Of a DNA stretch of 64,000 nt, positions 1-8,097 are shown piece by piece (the stretch's first letter is position 1; every line of letters begins with the position of its first letter). The notes below the pieces were generated by a model. That model was not told the DNA's origin and searched no databases. It saw only the letters and a program-made list of their open reading frames with translations. Origin of the DNA: Shinella sp. PSBB067 (lineage in GTDB: Bacteria; Pseudomonadota; Alphaproteobacteria; Rhizobiales; Rhizobiaceae); assembly GCF_016839145.1 (NCBI RefSeq), contig NZ_CP069303.1:558001-622000 (forward strand), in the 5' to 3' direction. A program made the translations under genes and the position numbers.

Positions 1-911
1 TCGATACCGGCCGGCAGCTCAAGGACTTCCCGACCGCCAAGCTGGAGGGCCGGAAGATGGCCGTGCTCGGCTACGGCAATATCGGCCGTGAAGTCGCCAG
101 GCTCGCCAAGGCGTTCGGCATGAAGGTCGCGATCTACGCGCGTGAGCATCACAAGCGCTGGATCGAGGCGGAAGGCTTCGAATATGCCGCAACGCCGGTT
201 GCTGCGGCGACCGGCGCGGATGTGCTCTCCGTTCATATCGGCCTCGGCCGCCTGGATCCTGAGACCGGCGCCTATTCCAATGCCGCAACGGTGGACGCCT
301 CCGTCCTCGGCGCGATGAACGAGGGCGCGGTGCTGGTCAATTACGACCGGGGCGAGGTGGTCGACGTGGCCGCGCTCGACGCGGCGCTCGCGTCGGGCCG
401 CATCGCGCACGCGGCGATCGATGCCGATCTCTTCAAGGATGCCGCGACCGGCAAGCTCAGCGGCCCGATGCTGCCCTACCTGCCGCTCGAGGAGCGCCAC
501 AAGGGCAAGCTGGAGCTTCTGCCGCATGCCGCCGCCGACACCGACCACCCCTCGCGGGTGGCCGGCGCCAGGCAGGCCGTCGATCAGATCATGGACGTCA
601 TCCGCATCAAGTCCGTCACCAATCTCAAGGGCGACCTGCCGGAGGGCTACGTTTCTGCCGGCAGCCGCACGCCCGCCGGCATCGGCAAGGTGACGAAGCA
701 GGTCGCGGCGACGGCCGCTGAAAAGGCGGATCTTCTGGACGAACTGCGGCAGGCCTCGGAAAACCTTGCCGCCATCGTCGGCGCGCTCTCCGCCGTCTCC
801 GATCCCGGTCATCGCGAACGGATCGTCGATCGCTATACCGGCCTGCTGGCCGAGAGCGCCGACCGGCAGCGCGCGTTGCTGGATCAGCTCGGCCTCTACG
901 GCCCCGCGTAG
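1..911 (+). CDS. D-2-hydroxyacid dehydrogenase family protein, 5' truncated by window edge
   Basis: The reading frame is open from the first bases, so the N-terminus lies outside the window. The visible part begins with the NAD-binding Rossmann fold, with the dinucleotide motif GYGNIGRE at about residues 24-31 of the visible protein. A segment ending in NYDRGEVVDVAAL follows, matching the loop after the dinucleotide fold in 3-phosphoglycerate dehydrogenase-like enzymes (usual form N.aRG..vd..aL). The enzyme class oxidises a 2-hydroxyacid to a 2-oxoacid with NAD(P). The last ~90 residues (after NLKGDLPEGY) form a polar, helix-rich tail that is not part of the standard catalytic fold. The substrate cannot be told from the sequence. 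A strong hairpin follows the stop codon. Confidence 0.8.
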   Translation, partial: DTGRQLKDFPTAKLEGRKMAVLGYGNIGREVARLAKAFGMKVAIYAREHHKRWIEAEGFEYAATPVAAATGADVLSVHIGLGRLDPETGAYSNAATVDASVLGAMNEGAVLVNYDRGEVVDVAALDAALASGRIAHAAIDADLFKDAATGKLSGPMLPYLPLEERHKGKLELLPHAAADTDHPSRVAGARQAVDQIMDVIRIKSVTNLKGDLPEGYVSAGSRTPAGIGKVTKQVAATAAEKADLLDELRQASENLAAIVGALSAVSDPGHRERIVDRYTGLLAESADRQRALLDQLGLYGPA

Positions 912-932
912 GCTCCCGGTCGAAAATCGCCG

Positions 933-976
933 CGACACGGCCCGATCGACTTGCGAAAGTCGATCGGGCCGTGTCG
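933..976. terminator. Perfect 20-bp hairpin with GCGA tetraloop
   Basis: Two perfectly complementary 20-nt arms (933-952 and 957-976) flank a four-base loop GCGA, which is of the stable GNRA type. It begins 22 bases after the stop codon of the preceding gene. No run of T follows, so it is not a textbook intrinsic terminator. It may stabilise the 3' end or stop transcription in another way. The rest of 977-1190 shows no gene. Confidence 0.6.
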
Positions 977-1191
977 CCGGCAACCTGCGCCTTTTCATCC
1001 CGATGCGTTTCGAGACGCGTCTGCGCCGAGGCCGGCCCGCAGATTGAGGTCTCCGGCGAGCACATCGCGATCGAAGCGAGGGGGCGTTGTGAACGCGCTC
1101 AACGACGCCGACAGCATCGTCATCGGGCCTACGAGGGGAATCCTATCAGTTTTCATATCGGGAAGTTTTTCTCAGCCCTCGGGATGGCCGC

Positions 1192-1212
1192 AAATCCTTT
1201 TGGCAAGGATTT
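1192..1212 (-). terminator. Hairpin just 3' of tRNA-Pro
   Basis: An 8-bp stem (1192-1199 with 1205-1212) and 5-nt loop lie four bases beyond the CCA end of the minus-strand tRNA. There is no T run. A role in 3' processing or termination of the tRNA transcript is inferred from position only. Confidence 0.4.
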
Positions 1213-1216
1213 CCGC

Positions 1217-1293
1217 TGGTCGGAGTGGAGTGATTCGAACACTCGACCCCCACGTCCCGAACGTGGTGCGCTACCAGACTGCGCTACACTCCG
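1217..1293 (-). tRNA. tRNA-Pro (anticodon CGG)
   Basis: On the minus strand the cloverleaf starts with CGGAGTG, which pairs with CACTCCG at the 3' end. The D-arm contains AGCGCAGTCTGGTAGCGC, the anticodon stem-loop is CCACG-TTCGGGA-CGTGG, and the T-loop is GTTCGAATC. The anticodon CGG reads proline CCG codons. The discriminator base is A and the CCA end is encoded (1217-1219), giving 77 nt. Confidence 0.96.
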
Positions 1294-1308
1294 TGACCAG
1301 CGGGGCAT

Positions 1309-1337
1309 CGTATAGAACAGGCTTTTCGTTTCGACAA
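1309..1337 (-). promoter_or_regulatory. Promoter of tRNA-Pro
   Basis: On the minus strand TTGTCG (1337-1332) and TATACG (1314-1309) are separated by exactly 17 bases, with the -10 box 15 bases before the mature tRNA 5' end. The match to the housekeeping sigma consensus and the position make this the likely tRNA promoter. Confidence 0.55.
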
Positions 1338-1453
1338 GCGCAAAATATCAAAAAATTACGCCATGTTGGCGAAAATGCCGGGATGCCGCGGATTTTTTTC
1401 AAGCGGGCGCGGGCCGGGGGGAACCGCGGGGCGGCTGCGGCGTTCGCCACGCC

Positions 1454-1954
1454 ATGGAACAGATCCTTGCCGACTTCTATCCGAGAACCGAAGTGCCCTA
1501 TCCGGTCATCCTGGCGCGCATGGTGGGCGCGATCCTGCTTGGCGCGGTGATCGGCGCGGAGCGGGAATATCGCGCCCATGCGGCGGGCCTTCGCACCCAT
1601 ATCCTCGTTGCGCTTTCGGCCTGCGTCTTCGCCATCCTCGCCCTGGAGAGCGTGCACATGGAGGGCCTTGCCGACGAGCAGGTGCGCATCGATCCGCTGC
1701 GCGTCATCGAGGCCGTCACGGCCGGCGTCGCCTTTCTCGCCGCCGGCATGATCGTCTTCTCGCGCGGCCAGGTGAAGGGGCTGACGACCGGGGCGGGCAT
1801 GTGGCTTGCCGGTGCCGTCGGCCTTGCGGTCGGGCTCGGCTACTGGTTCGTCGGCTTCTTCGCCACGCTTGCCTGCTTCATCGTGCTCTTCATCGTCGGC
1901 AAGATCGAGGCGCCGGACGACGCCAGCAAGGCGAAGAAGAACGGAGATAAGTGA
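1454..1954 (+). CDS. MgtC/SapB family membrane protein
   Basis: The 166-residue protein has about four to five hydrophobic helices and the typical MgtC core: a first helix ending in GAVIGAEREYRAHAAGLRTH, then a helix with ALSACVFAIL, and later VAFLAAGMIVFSRGQVKGLTTGAGMWLAGAVG split over two helices. MgtC-type proteins sit in the inner membrane and are linked to growth at low magnesium and to inhibition of F-type ATPase in pathogens. Many members outside pathogens have no assigned role. The start ATG follows a weak ribosome-binding site. A tiny membrane-peptide gene lies 90 bases downstream on the same strand and may share the transcript. Confidence 0.88.
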   Translation: MEQILADFYPRTEVPYPVILARMVGAILLGAVIGAEREYRAHAAGLRTHILVALSACVFAILALESVHMEGLADEQVRIDPLRVIEAVTAGVAFLAAGMIVFSRGQVKGLTTGAGMWLAGAVGLAVGLGYWFVGFFATLACFIVLFIVGKIEAPDDASKAKKNGDK

Positions 1955-2044
1955 AGACCTTCCGTCTTCATGCCCGGATGCTGATGGAACAATCCGGCCG
2001 ATGGCGCGTTGCGCGATCAACGGAATGATCGAAAGGATACACGG

Positions 2045-2122
2045 ATGGCTCGGGCGTTGATTCTCTGGTTGATGGGCGTACCGCTCTTTATCGTCGTCTT
2101 GCTCTGGTACTTCTTCTTCTGA
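2045..2122 (+). CDS. 25-residue single-span membrane peptide
   Basis: The open frame codes for MARALILWLMGVPLF followed by IVVLLWYFFF. This is a short positively charged N-terminus and one continuous hydrophobic helix. A good ribosome-binding site (GAAAGGA, 2029-2035) precedes the ATG at suitable distance, and a strong intrinsic terminator begins 15 bases after the stop. These flanking signals support a real gene. The function is unknown. Similar tiny one-helix proteins often associate with larger membrane proteins, and the MgtC-like protein upstream is one possible partner, though that is only inference. Confidence 0.6.
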   Translation: MARALILWLMGVPLFIVVLLWYFFF

Positions 2123-2136
2123 ACGGGAGACACAGG

Positions 2137-2165
2137 AAAAAGGGGCCTTGCGGCCCCCTTTTTTT
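2137..2165. terminator. Bidirectional intrinsic terminator
   Basis: A GC-rich stem GGGGCC/GGCCCC (2142-2147 and 2152-2157) with loop TTGC is flanked by a run of A on the left and a run of T on the right. It can end transcription of the small membrane gene on the plus strand and of cysN on the minus strand. Confidence 0.88.
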
Positions 2166-2182
2166 GTCTGCATTTCCGCCAT

Positions 2183-3658
2183 CTACTCGTCGAGATCGGC
2201 AAGGATCTCCGCCGCCCGGCCGGCGCTGGTGTGGCGCACGTCGACATCGTGGCGGCGATTGGCGAAGAGTTCGCTCGCCATGATCTTTTCGGCGAGGTCG
2301 GCGGGCAGGGAGATGAGCACGCGCTGGTCGTCCTTGTGGATGCCGCCGAGCTCGGAGCGGCGGCCCGTGATCATGCCACCGGCCACCGTGTTGTTGGTGT
2401 CGGGGTCGATCAGGATGAAGGCGCCGGTCGTGCGGTTCTGCTCGTAGGTGTCGAAGATCGCCTGCTCGTCGAAGGTGAGATGCACCTTGCCGATGGCGTT
2501 CATGCCGAGCCTGTCCGCCGCGCCCCACTTGGAGGTCTTGAGGTCGAGCTGGCTCACCGGCTCGACGGTGACGCGCTGGCGGCGCGAGCCGCTCTTCAGC
2601 CAGTAGCGTTTTCCCGGCTCGATGCCATCGGGCTGGAGGGCGACGAGCTGCGCATCGAAACCGCGGCCTGTCATCGGCTGGCTGTCGATGGCGACGATCA
2701 TGTCGCCGCGCGCCACGTCCACCTGCCGGTCGAGCACGAGCGTGATGGCGTCGCCCGCCACAGCCGCGTTGCGCACGAGGTCGAAGGTGACGATTTTGGT
2801 GACATTCGCCACCATGCCCGAAGGCAGGACGACGACGCTGTCGCCCGGCTTCACCGAACCGCCGGCAACGGTGCCCTGATAGCCGCGAAAACTCTCGCCG
2901 GGGCGGGAGACGCGCTGCACGGGCAGGCGGAAGCCGACCGTCTGGTTGGAGCGGGTGGTGGCCTTTTCCAGCGTCTCGACCAGCGTCGGGCCGTCGTACC
3001 AGGGCATGGCGGCGCGGCCGTCATAGACGACGTTCTCGCCCTTCAGCGCGGAGATCGGGATGGCGGTGATCTGCTTGACGCCGAGCGTCAGGGCGAATTC
3101 CTTGAAATCGTGTACGATCTCGATGAAGCGGGCGCGGTCGTAGTTCGTCAGGTCGATCTTGTTGACCGCGAGAACGAACTGGCGGATGCCCATCAGTGAG
3201 GCGATGGTGGCGTGGCGGCGCGTCTGCTCCAGGATGCCGGCGCGGGCGTCGACGAGGAGAACGGCAAGGTCCGCCGTGGAGGCGCCGGTCGCCATGTTGC
3301 GGGTATATTGCTCGTGGCCGGGCGTGTCGGCGACGATGAAGGAGCGGCGGTCCGTCGAGAAGTAGCGATAGGCGACGTCGATGGTGATGCCCTGCTCGCG
3401 CTCGGCCTGCAGCCCGTCGAGCAGCAGCGCGAAATCGGGCAGGCCGAGGTCGTTCTGCTTGCCGCTGTCGCGGTGGAGCGTGGCGGCCTGGTCTTCCTTG
3501 ACGGCCTTGGTGTCCCAGAGCAGGCGGCCGATCAGCGTCGACTTGCCGTCGTCGACCGAGCCGCAGGTGATGAGGCGAAGCGGGCGGGAATCGCGGATCG
3601 CACGGGCCGGTTCTTCGAGCGGAAGAACCTCGGCGGTTGCGGTGGCGGAAACGGTCAT
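2183..3658 (-). CDS. cysN: Sulfate adenylyltransferase subunit 1 (GTPase)
   Basis: CysN is the GTPase subunit of ATP sulfurylase. With CysD it converts sulfate and ATP to adenosine 5'-phosphosulfate (APS), GTP hydrolysis driving the reaction. All GTPase motifs are visible: P-loop GSVDDGKSTLIGRLL (residues ~33-47), switch region EQGITIDVAYRYF, DTPGHEQYTRNM, and NKIDL. Beta-barrel domains follow, as in elongation factor Tu relatives. At 491 residues it ends without a fused APS kinase (CysC) domain, which suits APS being used directly by the reductase encoded upstream. It starts one base after cysD ends, so translation is probably coupled. The shared terminator lies 18 bases beyond its stop. Confidence 0.97.
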   Translation of the reverse strand: MTVSATATAEVLPLEEPARAIRDSRPLRLITCGSVDDGKSTLIGRLLWDTKAVKEDQAATLHRDSGKQNDLGLPDFALLLDGLQAEREQGITIDVAYRYFSTDRRSFIVADTPGHEQYTRNMATGASTADLAVLLVDARAGILEQTRRHATIASLMGIRQFVLAVNKIDLTNYDRARFIEIVHDFKEFALTLGVKQITAIPISALKGENVVYDGRAAMPWYDGPTLVETLEKATTRSNQTVGFRLPVQRVSRPGESFRGYQGTVAGGSVKPGDSVVVLPSGMVANVTKIVTFDLVRNAAVAGDAITLVLDRQVDVARGDMIVAIDSQPMTGRGFDAQLVALQPDGIEPGKRYWLKSGSRRQRVTVEPVSQLDLKTSKWGAADRLGMNAIGKVHLTFDEQAIFDTYEQNRTTGAFILIDPDTNNTVAGGMITGRRSELGGIHKDDQRVLISLPADLAEKIMASELFANRRHDVDVRHTSAGRAAEILADLDE

Positions 3659-3659
3659 C

Positions 3660-4613
3660 TCAGAAATACCCTTCGCGTTTCTTCTTTTCCATGGAGCCGG
3701 ACTGGTCGCGGTCGATCGCGCGGCCCTGGCGTTCGGAGACGGTGGCGGTCTCCAGCTCGGCGATGATGTCGTCGAGCGTTTCGGCGTTGGAGCGGATGGC
3801 GCCGGTCAGCGGGAAGCAGCCGAGCGTGCGGAAGCGGATGACGCCTTCCTGCCGCACCTCGCCGGGAAGCAGTTCCAGACGCGGATCCTCGGCAAGGATC
3901 ATCATGCCGTCGCGCTCCACATAGGGGCGCTTCTTGGCGAAATAGAGCGGCACGATCGGGATGTCCTCGGCCTGGATGTAGCGCCAGATGTCGACCTCGG
4001 TCCAGTTGGAGAGCGGGAAGGCGCGCACGCTTTCGCCCTGGCGGATCATGCCGTTATAGACGTTCCACAGTTCCGGGCGCTGGTTGCGCGGGTCCCAGCG
4101 GTGGTCGGGCGTGCGGAAGGAATAGATGCGCTCCTTGGCGCGCGAAGCCTCCTCGTCGCGCCGTGCGCCGCCGAAGGCCGCATCGTACTTGCCGGCGTCG
4201 AGCGCCTGGCGCAGCGATTCCGTCTTCATGATGTCGGTATAGAGCGCCGAGCCGTGGGAGAAGGGCGTGACGTTCTCCGCCGCGCCGCGCGGATTGACGT
4301 GCTCGATGAGGTCGAGATCGTATTCCTTGACGATAGCGTCGCGGAATTCGATCATCTCGGCGAACTTCCAGCCCGTGTTGACATGCAGCAGCGGGAAGGG
4401 GACGCGGCCGGGATAGAAGGCCTTGCGGGCGAGATGCAGGAGGACGGAGGAATCCTTGCCGATCGAATAGAGCATGACGGGACGCTCGAATTCGGCGGCG
4501 ACCTCGCGGAAGATGTGGATGGCCTCGTTTTCCAGCGCCTTCAGATGCGGATCGAGCGGCGGTTTTTGCGTTGCGTTGTGCTTCGCTTCCGCTTCGTGAC
4601 GGATATCGGACAT
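3660..4613 (-). CDS. cysD: Sulfate adenylyltransferase subunit 2
   Basis: CysD is the catalytic subunit of ATP sulfurylase and belongs to the ATP pyrophosphatase (PP-loop) family. The PP-loop [13 protein letters not shown] lies near residues 50-62, and [12 protein letters not shown] and the C-terminal GCFPLTGAI segment are typical of CysD. The chosen start ATG (4613, MSDIRHE) fits the family's usual N-terminus and follows GAAGAG at short spacing. A GTG at 4625 would add four residues but has no room for its own ribosome site. The gene lies between cysH and cysN on the minus strand, forming one sulfate-activation and reduction operon. Confidence 0.96.
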   Translation of the reverse strand: MSDIRHEAEAKHNATQKPPLDPHLKALENEAIHIFREVAAEFERPVMLYSIGKDSSVLLHLARKAFYPGRVPFPLLHVNTGWKFAEMIEFRDAIVKEYDLDLIEHVNPRGAAENVTPFSHGSALYTDIMKTESLRQALDAGKYDAAFGGARRDEEASRAKERIYSFRTPDHRWDPRNQRPELWNVYNGMIRQGESVRAFPLSNWTEVDIWRYIQAEDIPIVPLYFAKKRPYVERDGMMILAEDPRLELLPGEVRQEGVIRFRTLGCFPLTGAIRSNAETLDDIIAELETATVSERQGRAIDRDQSGSMEKKKREGYF

Positions 4614-4658
4614 TAAACTCTTCACTCCGGATGGGATGCCCTGGGAGGGCTGTTCGGG

Positions 4659-5411
4659 TCAGGCCGCGCTGGGGGCCGGGATGGGGGAGGCGGCGGCCTC
4701 GTGGACGTGCAGGCCGCATTCGCGCTTCTCGTCGTTCTCCCACCACCAGCGGCCGGCACGCTCGGGCTCGCCGGGCTTGATGGCGCGCGTACAGGGCTCG
4801 CAGCCGATGGAGGGATAGCCGCGGGAATGCATCGGGTTCACCGGCACGGCATGGTCGGCGACGTAAGCCTTGATGCGGTCGATGTCCCAGTCGGCGAGCG
4901 GGTTGATCTTGATGAGGTTGCGCTCGGCGTCATATTCGGCGAAGGGCGTGTCCGCCCGATTGCCGGACTGGCCGCGGCGCAGGCCGGTGATCCAGAAGGA
5001 TGCCCCTTCGAGCGCGCGCTGAAGAGGCTTCAGCTTGCGTACGCTGCAACAGGCATGCCGCGCCTCGACGCTCTCGTAGAAGCCGTTGAGGCCGTATTGC
5101 GCCGCATAGGCGTCAATGTCGTCCTGCACGGGCACGTAGCGGGTGATGGTGATGCCGTACTGTTCCTCGGTCTCGTCGATGAGGTCGAGGGTCTCCTTGA
5201 AGAGCCGGCCCGTCTCCAGCGTCACGACGTCGATGGCGAGGCGGTCGGTGCCGATCGCCGCGGTGATCACCTGGTCCTCGATGCCGAGGCTGGTGGTGAA
5301 GACGGCGCGCCCGCCGAGCCCGGCGACGAGCGCGAGGCGCCCGGCAAGGTCGAGGCCGGCCAGTTTGTCGTTCAGGGCTTCCGCGATCCCGTTTCCGGTA
5401 AGAGCAGTCAT
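4659..5411 (-). CDS. cysH: Adenylyl-sulfate reductase, iron-sulfur type
   Basis: This reductase turns activated sulfate into sulfite using thioredoxin. The cysteine pattern HACCSVRK (about residue 120) and GCEPCTR (about residue 203) is the CC...CxxC signature that binds a [4Fe-4S] cluster. Enzymes with it use APS rather than PAPS. The catalytic cysteine is in KRECGLH near the C-terminus. At 250 residues the length is normal. The absence of an APS kinase in this operon agrees with APS as substrate. It is the first gene of cysH-cysD-cysN. A palindrome about 160 bases upstream is a candidate control site. No sulfite reductase gene is in the window. Confidence 0.95.
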   Translation of the reverse strand: MTALTGNGIAEALNDKLAGLDLAGRLALVAGLGGRAVFTTSLGIEDQVITAAIGTDRLAIDVVTLETGRLFKETLDLIDETEEQYGITITRYVPVQDDIDAYAAQYGLNGFYESVEARHACCSVRKLKPLQRALEGASFWITGLRRGQSGNRADTPFAEYDAERNLIKINPLADWDIDRIKAYVADHAVPVNPMHSRGYPSIGCEPCTRAIKPGEPERAGRWWWENDEKRECGLHVHEAAASPIPAPSAA

Positions 5412-5569
5412 TCCGTTTCCAAGCCTTTGCGAGAATTTGCCGGATTATCGCAGGCTCGGGCGAGGGGAGACAGCAAAACGGATTTCCAAAGCCTCAGGCG
5501 CAGGAGCAAATATCTCTCCATCTGCGCCCCGGGGCAGAAATCCTGCCGCCGGGGAAGGCTTTGATATTA

Positions 5570-5588
5570 TTCTACAAAAATGGTAGAA
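5570..5588. promoter_or_regulatory. Inverted repeat upstream of cysH
   Basis: TTCTAC (5570-5575) and GTAGAA (5583-5588) form a perfect inverted repeat separated by seven AT-rich bases, standing out in a GC-rich region. It lies between the cys operon and the toxin-antitoxin pair. A dimeric regulator of sulfur assimilation is a plausible reader. The regulator is not identifiable here. Confidence 0.4.
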
Positions 5589-5614
5589 AATAAGCTGGCC
5601 GCAGGCAGATACGC

Positions 5615-5974
5615 TTAGGCGGCCGCCTCCATGTCGAATTCGAAGTGGATACGGTCGTAGGGAAAGGCGAAGCCATCCCCGGTCTTGTCGATCACGCCGC
5701 TCTTCGCCAGCATGTCGAGGTCCCCGTGAACGTTCTTGATGTCGCGGTTCACCAGCTTCGCCACCTCGCGCACGGTGAGCGACCCCCGGCCGGCCATCGC
5801 CATGACTATTTCCGTCCGCTTGGGCGCCAGCGTCCGGTGCATCGCTTCCCATGAGTCGAAGGACAGAACGGATCGAGCGTCGATGGCCTCACCCGCCTCC
5901 GCCCGCTTTGCGGCATCGACCGCGGAGGCGATCACGTCCTTCATGCTTTCAATCTTCACGGTCAGCGTTTCCAT
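5615..5974 (-). CDS. Winged-helix antitoxin of TumE/TumA-type pair
   Basis: The 119-residue protein has a winged helix-turn-helix in its C-terminal half (LTVREVAKLVNRDIKNVHGD, then LDMLAKSGVIDK), the form seen in the DNA-binding partner of TumE toxins. Family knowledge says the partner neutralises the toxin and represses its own operon. The start ATG lies 26 bases inside the end of the toxin gene and has a good ribosome site (AAAGGA), so translation is coupled. The order is toxin first, antitoxin second, which is normal for this family. The target DNA is probably the dyads at the upstream promoter. Confidence 0.8.
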   Translation of the reverse strand: METLTVKIESMKDVIASAVDAAKRAEAGEAIDARSVLSFDSWEAMHRTLAPKRTEIVMAMAGRGSLTVREVAKLVNRDIKNVHGDLDMLAKSGVIDKTGDGFAFPYDRIHFEFDMEAAA

Positions 5975-6251
5975 CGATCCATCCTTTCATGTCCGCGTCA
6001 AAGTCCAGCAACAGCTTCTCGACGGACTCAAAGACATACGGATGTTCTTCGGCGCCGAAATGCTTGTGGTCCCCTTTGCCGGCCTCGTTGTCGTAGCGCA
6101 GCACGCAGACGCCATCGACCACGAAAGCCAGGCGATACTTGAAGGGGTGACGGCTGCCATGCAGCGGCTCGGGCACCAGCCATATCACCAGGTCCGCGAA
6201 CATGGCCTCGCCGACGTGCCTTCGTGTCTTGACGACCGGTCTCGCTTTCAT
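5949..6251 (-). CDS. TumE-family toxin
   Basis: The 100-residue protein matches the TumE (formerly DUF6516) pattern: VIWLVPEPLHGSRHPFKYRL, followed by a valine-rich strand, then VLRYDNEAGKGDHKH, and a C-terminal segment with FESVEKLLLDF. TumE-like proteins are toxins that act on RNA or translation in known pairs. The exact target here is unknown. A TTG at 6287 would lengthen the protein, but it lies in the -35 box. The ATG at 6251 is the first base expected for the transcript from the promoter at 6259-6287, and no ribosome site precedes it, so it is probably read as a leaderless message. Confidence 0.82.
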   Translation of the reverse strand: MKARPVVKTRRHVGEAMFADLVIWLVPEPLHGSRHPFKYRLAFVVDGVCVLRYDNEAGKGDHKHFGAEEHPYVFESVEKLLLDFDADMKGWIDGNADRED

Positions 6252-6258
6252 GTTGGTG

Positions 6259-6287
6259 TTTATACCATCAGGCGATCTCGTTGGCAA
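6259..6287 (-). promoter_or_regulatory. Leaderless promoter of the TumE/TumA pair with overlapping dyads
   Basis: On the minus strand TTGCCA (6287-6282) and TATAAA (6264-6259) are separated by exactly 17 bases. Seven bases after the -10 box comes the A of the toxin ATG, where transcription should start. Two dyads overlap the promoter: TTGG-N8-CCAA over the -35 box (6281-6296) and TGGT-N6-ACCA over the -10 box (6253-6266). They are natural binding sites for the autorepressing antitoxin. Confidence 0.65.
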
Positions 6288-6382
6288 TTACACCAACGGA
6301 TTGCCCGCAAGGCAGCGTCCAGGCAGCGCCGGGACCGCCGAAGTGATCCCGATGCCTCATCGATGTATCAGGCGGAAAATGA

Positions 6383-8035
6383 CTACCGATCGCTCACCGC
6401 CGCCCGCGGGTTCGTCCATGGTTCCTGGTTGGAGCGGGCCAGCGGCTGCCTGCCGAGGATGTGGTCGGCCGCCTTCTCGCCGGTCATGATCGACGGCGCG
6501 TTGAGGTTGCCGTAGGTGACGTGCGGGAAGATGGAGCTGTCCGCCACGCGCAAGGCCTCGACGCCGATGACGCGGGTCTGCGGGTCGACCACCGCCATCG
6601 GGTCGTCGGCCGACCCCATGCGGCATGTGCCGCAGGGATGGTAGGCGCTTTCCAGATGCTCGCGCAGGAAGGCGTCGATCTCTTCGTCCGTCTGCACCGC
6701 CTCGCCGGGCTGGATTTCCGGGCCGCGATAGTCGTCGAAGGCCTTCTGGCTGAAGATCTCGCGGGTGAGGCGCACGCAATGGCGGAACTTCACCCAGTCC
6801 TCCTCGTGGCTCATGTAGTTGAAGCGGATCACCGGATCGGCCATCGGATCGGCCGAGCGGAGCGTCACGTTGCCGCGCGATTTCGACAGGTTGTAGCCGA
6901 CATGCACCTGGAAGCCGTGGCTCCTGGCCGCCGCCTTGCCGTCATAGGAGATGGCGACGGGCAGGAAGTGATACTGGATGTCCGGCTGCTTCAGCCCCGC
7001 CGCCGAGCGCAGGAACGCGCAGGCCTCGAACTGGTTGGAGGCGCCGAGCCCGCCCTTGGAAAGCAGCCACTGCGCGCCCGCCACGCCCTGCCAGAACCAC
7101 GGTAGCCAGGAATAGAGCGAGACCGGCTTGGTGGAGACCTGCTGGAAATAGAACTCCATGTGGTCCTGCAGGTTCGCCCCGACCCCCGGCCGGTCCATCT
7201 TCACCGCGATGCCCATGTCCTTGAGATGCTGCGCCGGGCCGATGCCGGAGAGCATCAGCAGCTTCGGCGAGTTGAAGGAGGAGGCCGAGACGATCACCTC
7301 GCGGTTCGCCTTCACCACCTCGATCTTGCCGCCCCGCTCGATCTCGACGCCGACCGCACGGCCGTTCTCGATGACGATTTTTCGCGCGAAGCAGCGCAGG
7401 AGGGAAACGTTCTGCCGCTTCATTGCCGGGCGCAGATAGGCGTTCGCCGCCGACCAGCGGCGGCCGTTATGGATCGTCTGCTCCATCAGGCCGAAGCCCT
7501 CCTGCTTGGAGCCGTTGTAATCTTCCGTCGTCTCGAAGCCTGCCTGCTGGCCGGCCTGGATGAAGGCGTGGAAGAGCGGGTTCGTCACCGGTCCGCGCCG
7601 CACATGCAGCGGCCCGTCCGTGCCGCGCCAGCCCGCCTCGCCGCCGAGCGAGGTCTCCAGCCGCTTGTAATAGGGCAGCACGTCCGCATAGGCCCAGCCC
7701 TGCGCGCCGAGCGCCTCCCAGCGGTTGAAGTCCTCCGCATGGCCGCGCACATAGACGAGCCCGTTGATGGAGGACGAGCCGCCGAGCACCTTTCCGCGCG
7801 GCGCGGTGATCCTGCGGTTGTTGAGGTTCGGCTCCGGCTCGGAGAGATAGCCCCAGTTATAGCGCTTCATGCTCATCGGCCAGGCCAGCGCCGCCGGCAT
7901 CTGGATGAACGGCCCGATATCCGAGCCGCCATATTCCAGCACCATGACCGTATGCCTGCCGTCCTCCGAGAGCCGGTAGGCCAGCGCCGATCCAGCCGAG
8001 CCGGAGCCGATGATGATGTAGTCTGCGTTCTGCAT
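6383..8035 (-). CDS. betA: Choline dehydrogenase
   Basis: BetA is a membrane-associated FAD enzyme of the GMC oxidoreductase family that oxidises choline to betaine aldehyde. The N-terminus [17 protein letters not shown] is the FAD-binding motif. The two GMC signatures are visible ([24 protein letters not shown] segment near residue 80, and SGIGPAQHL near residue 265). The C-terminal HPCGTCRMG and the downstream N of [20 protein letters not shown] supply the catalytic His and Asn region. The start at 8035 gives 550 residues, the usual BetA length. The ATG at 8035 is preferred to an upstream in-frame codon. It is the last gene of the bet operon. Confidence 0.96.
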   Translation of the reverse strand: MQNADYIIIGSGSAGSALAYRLSEDGRHTVMVLEYGGSDIGPFIQMPAALAWPMSMKRYNWGYLSEPEPNLNNRRITAPRGKVLGGSSSINGLVYVRGHAEDFNRWEALGAQGWAYADVLPYYKRLETSLGGEAGWRGTDGPLHVRRGPVTNPLFHAFIQAGQQAGFETTEDYNGSKQEGFGLMEQTIHNGRRWSAANAYLRPAMKRQNVSLLRCFARKIVIENGRAVGVEIERGGKIEVVKANREVIVSASSFNSPKLLMLSGIGPAQHLKDMGIAVKMDRPGVGANLQDHMEFYFQQVSTKPVSLYSWLPWFWQGVAGAQWLLSKGGLGASNQFEACAFLRSAAGLKQPDIQYHFLPVAISYDGKAAARSHGFQVHVGYNLSKSRGNVTLRSADPMADPVIRFNYMSHEEDWVKFRHCVRLTREIFSQKAFDDYRGPEIQPGEAVQTDEEIDAFLREHLESAYHPCGTCRMGSADDPMAVVDPQTRVIGVEALRVADSSIFPHVTYGNLNAPSIMTGEKAADHILGRQPLARSNQEPWTNPRAAVSDR

Positions 8036-8097
8036 GGCGGTTCTTCTTTGTTGCGTTAGCGGGCGGGGTCGCAATTCGGGGTAATTCTTTAGGCAGG

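Noticed and set aside
2231..3199. 322-codon open frame on the plus strand
   Set aside because: It is the antisense of cysN, with no ribosome site or family resemblance. High GC content gives long empty frames.
6252..6287. TTG at 6287 as start of the TumE-type toxin
   Set aside because: It falls in the -35 box of the promoter, and the family begins near MKA..., matching the ATG at 6251.
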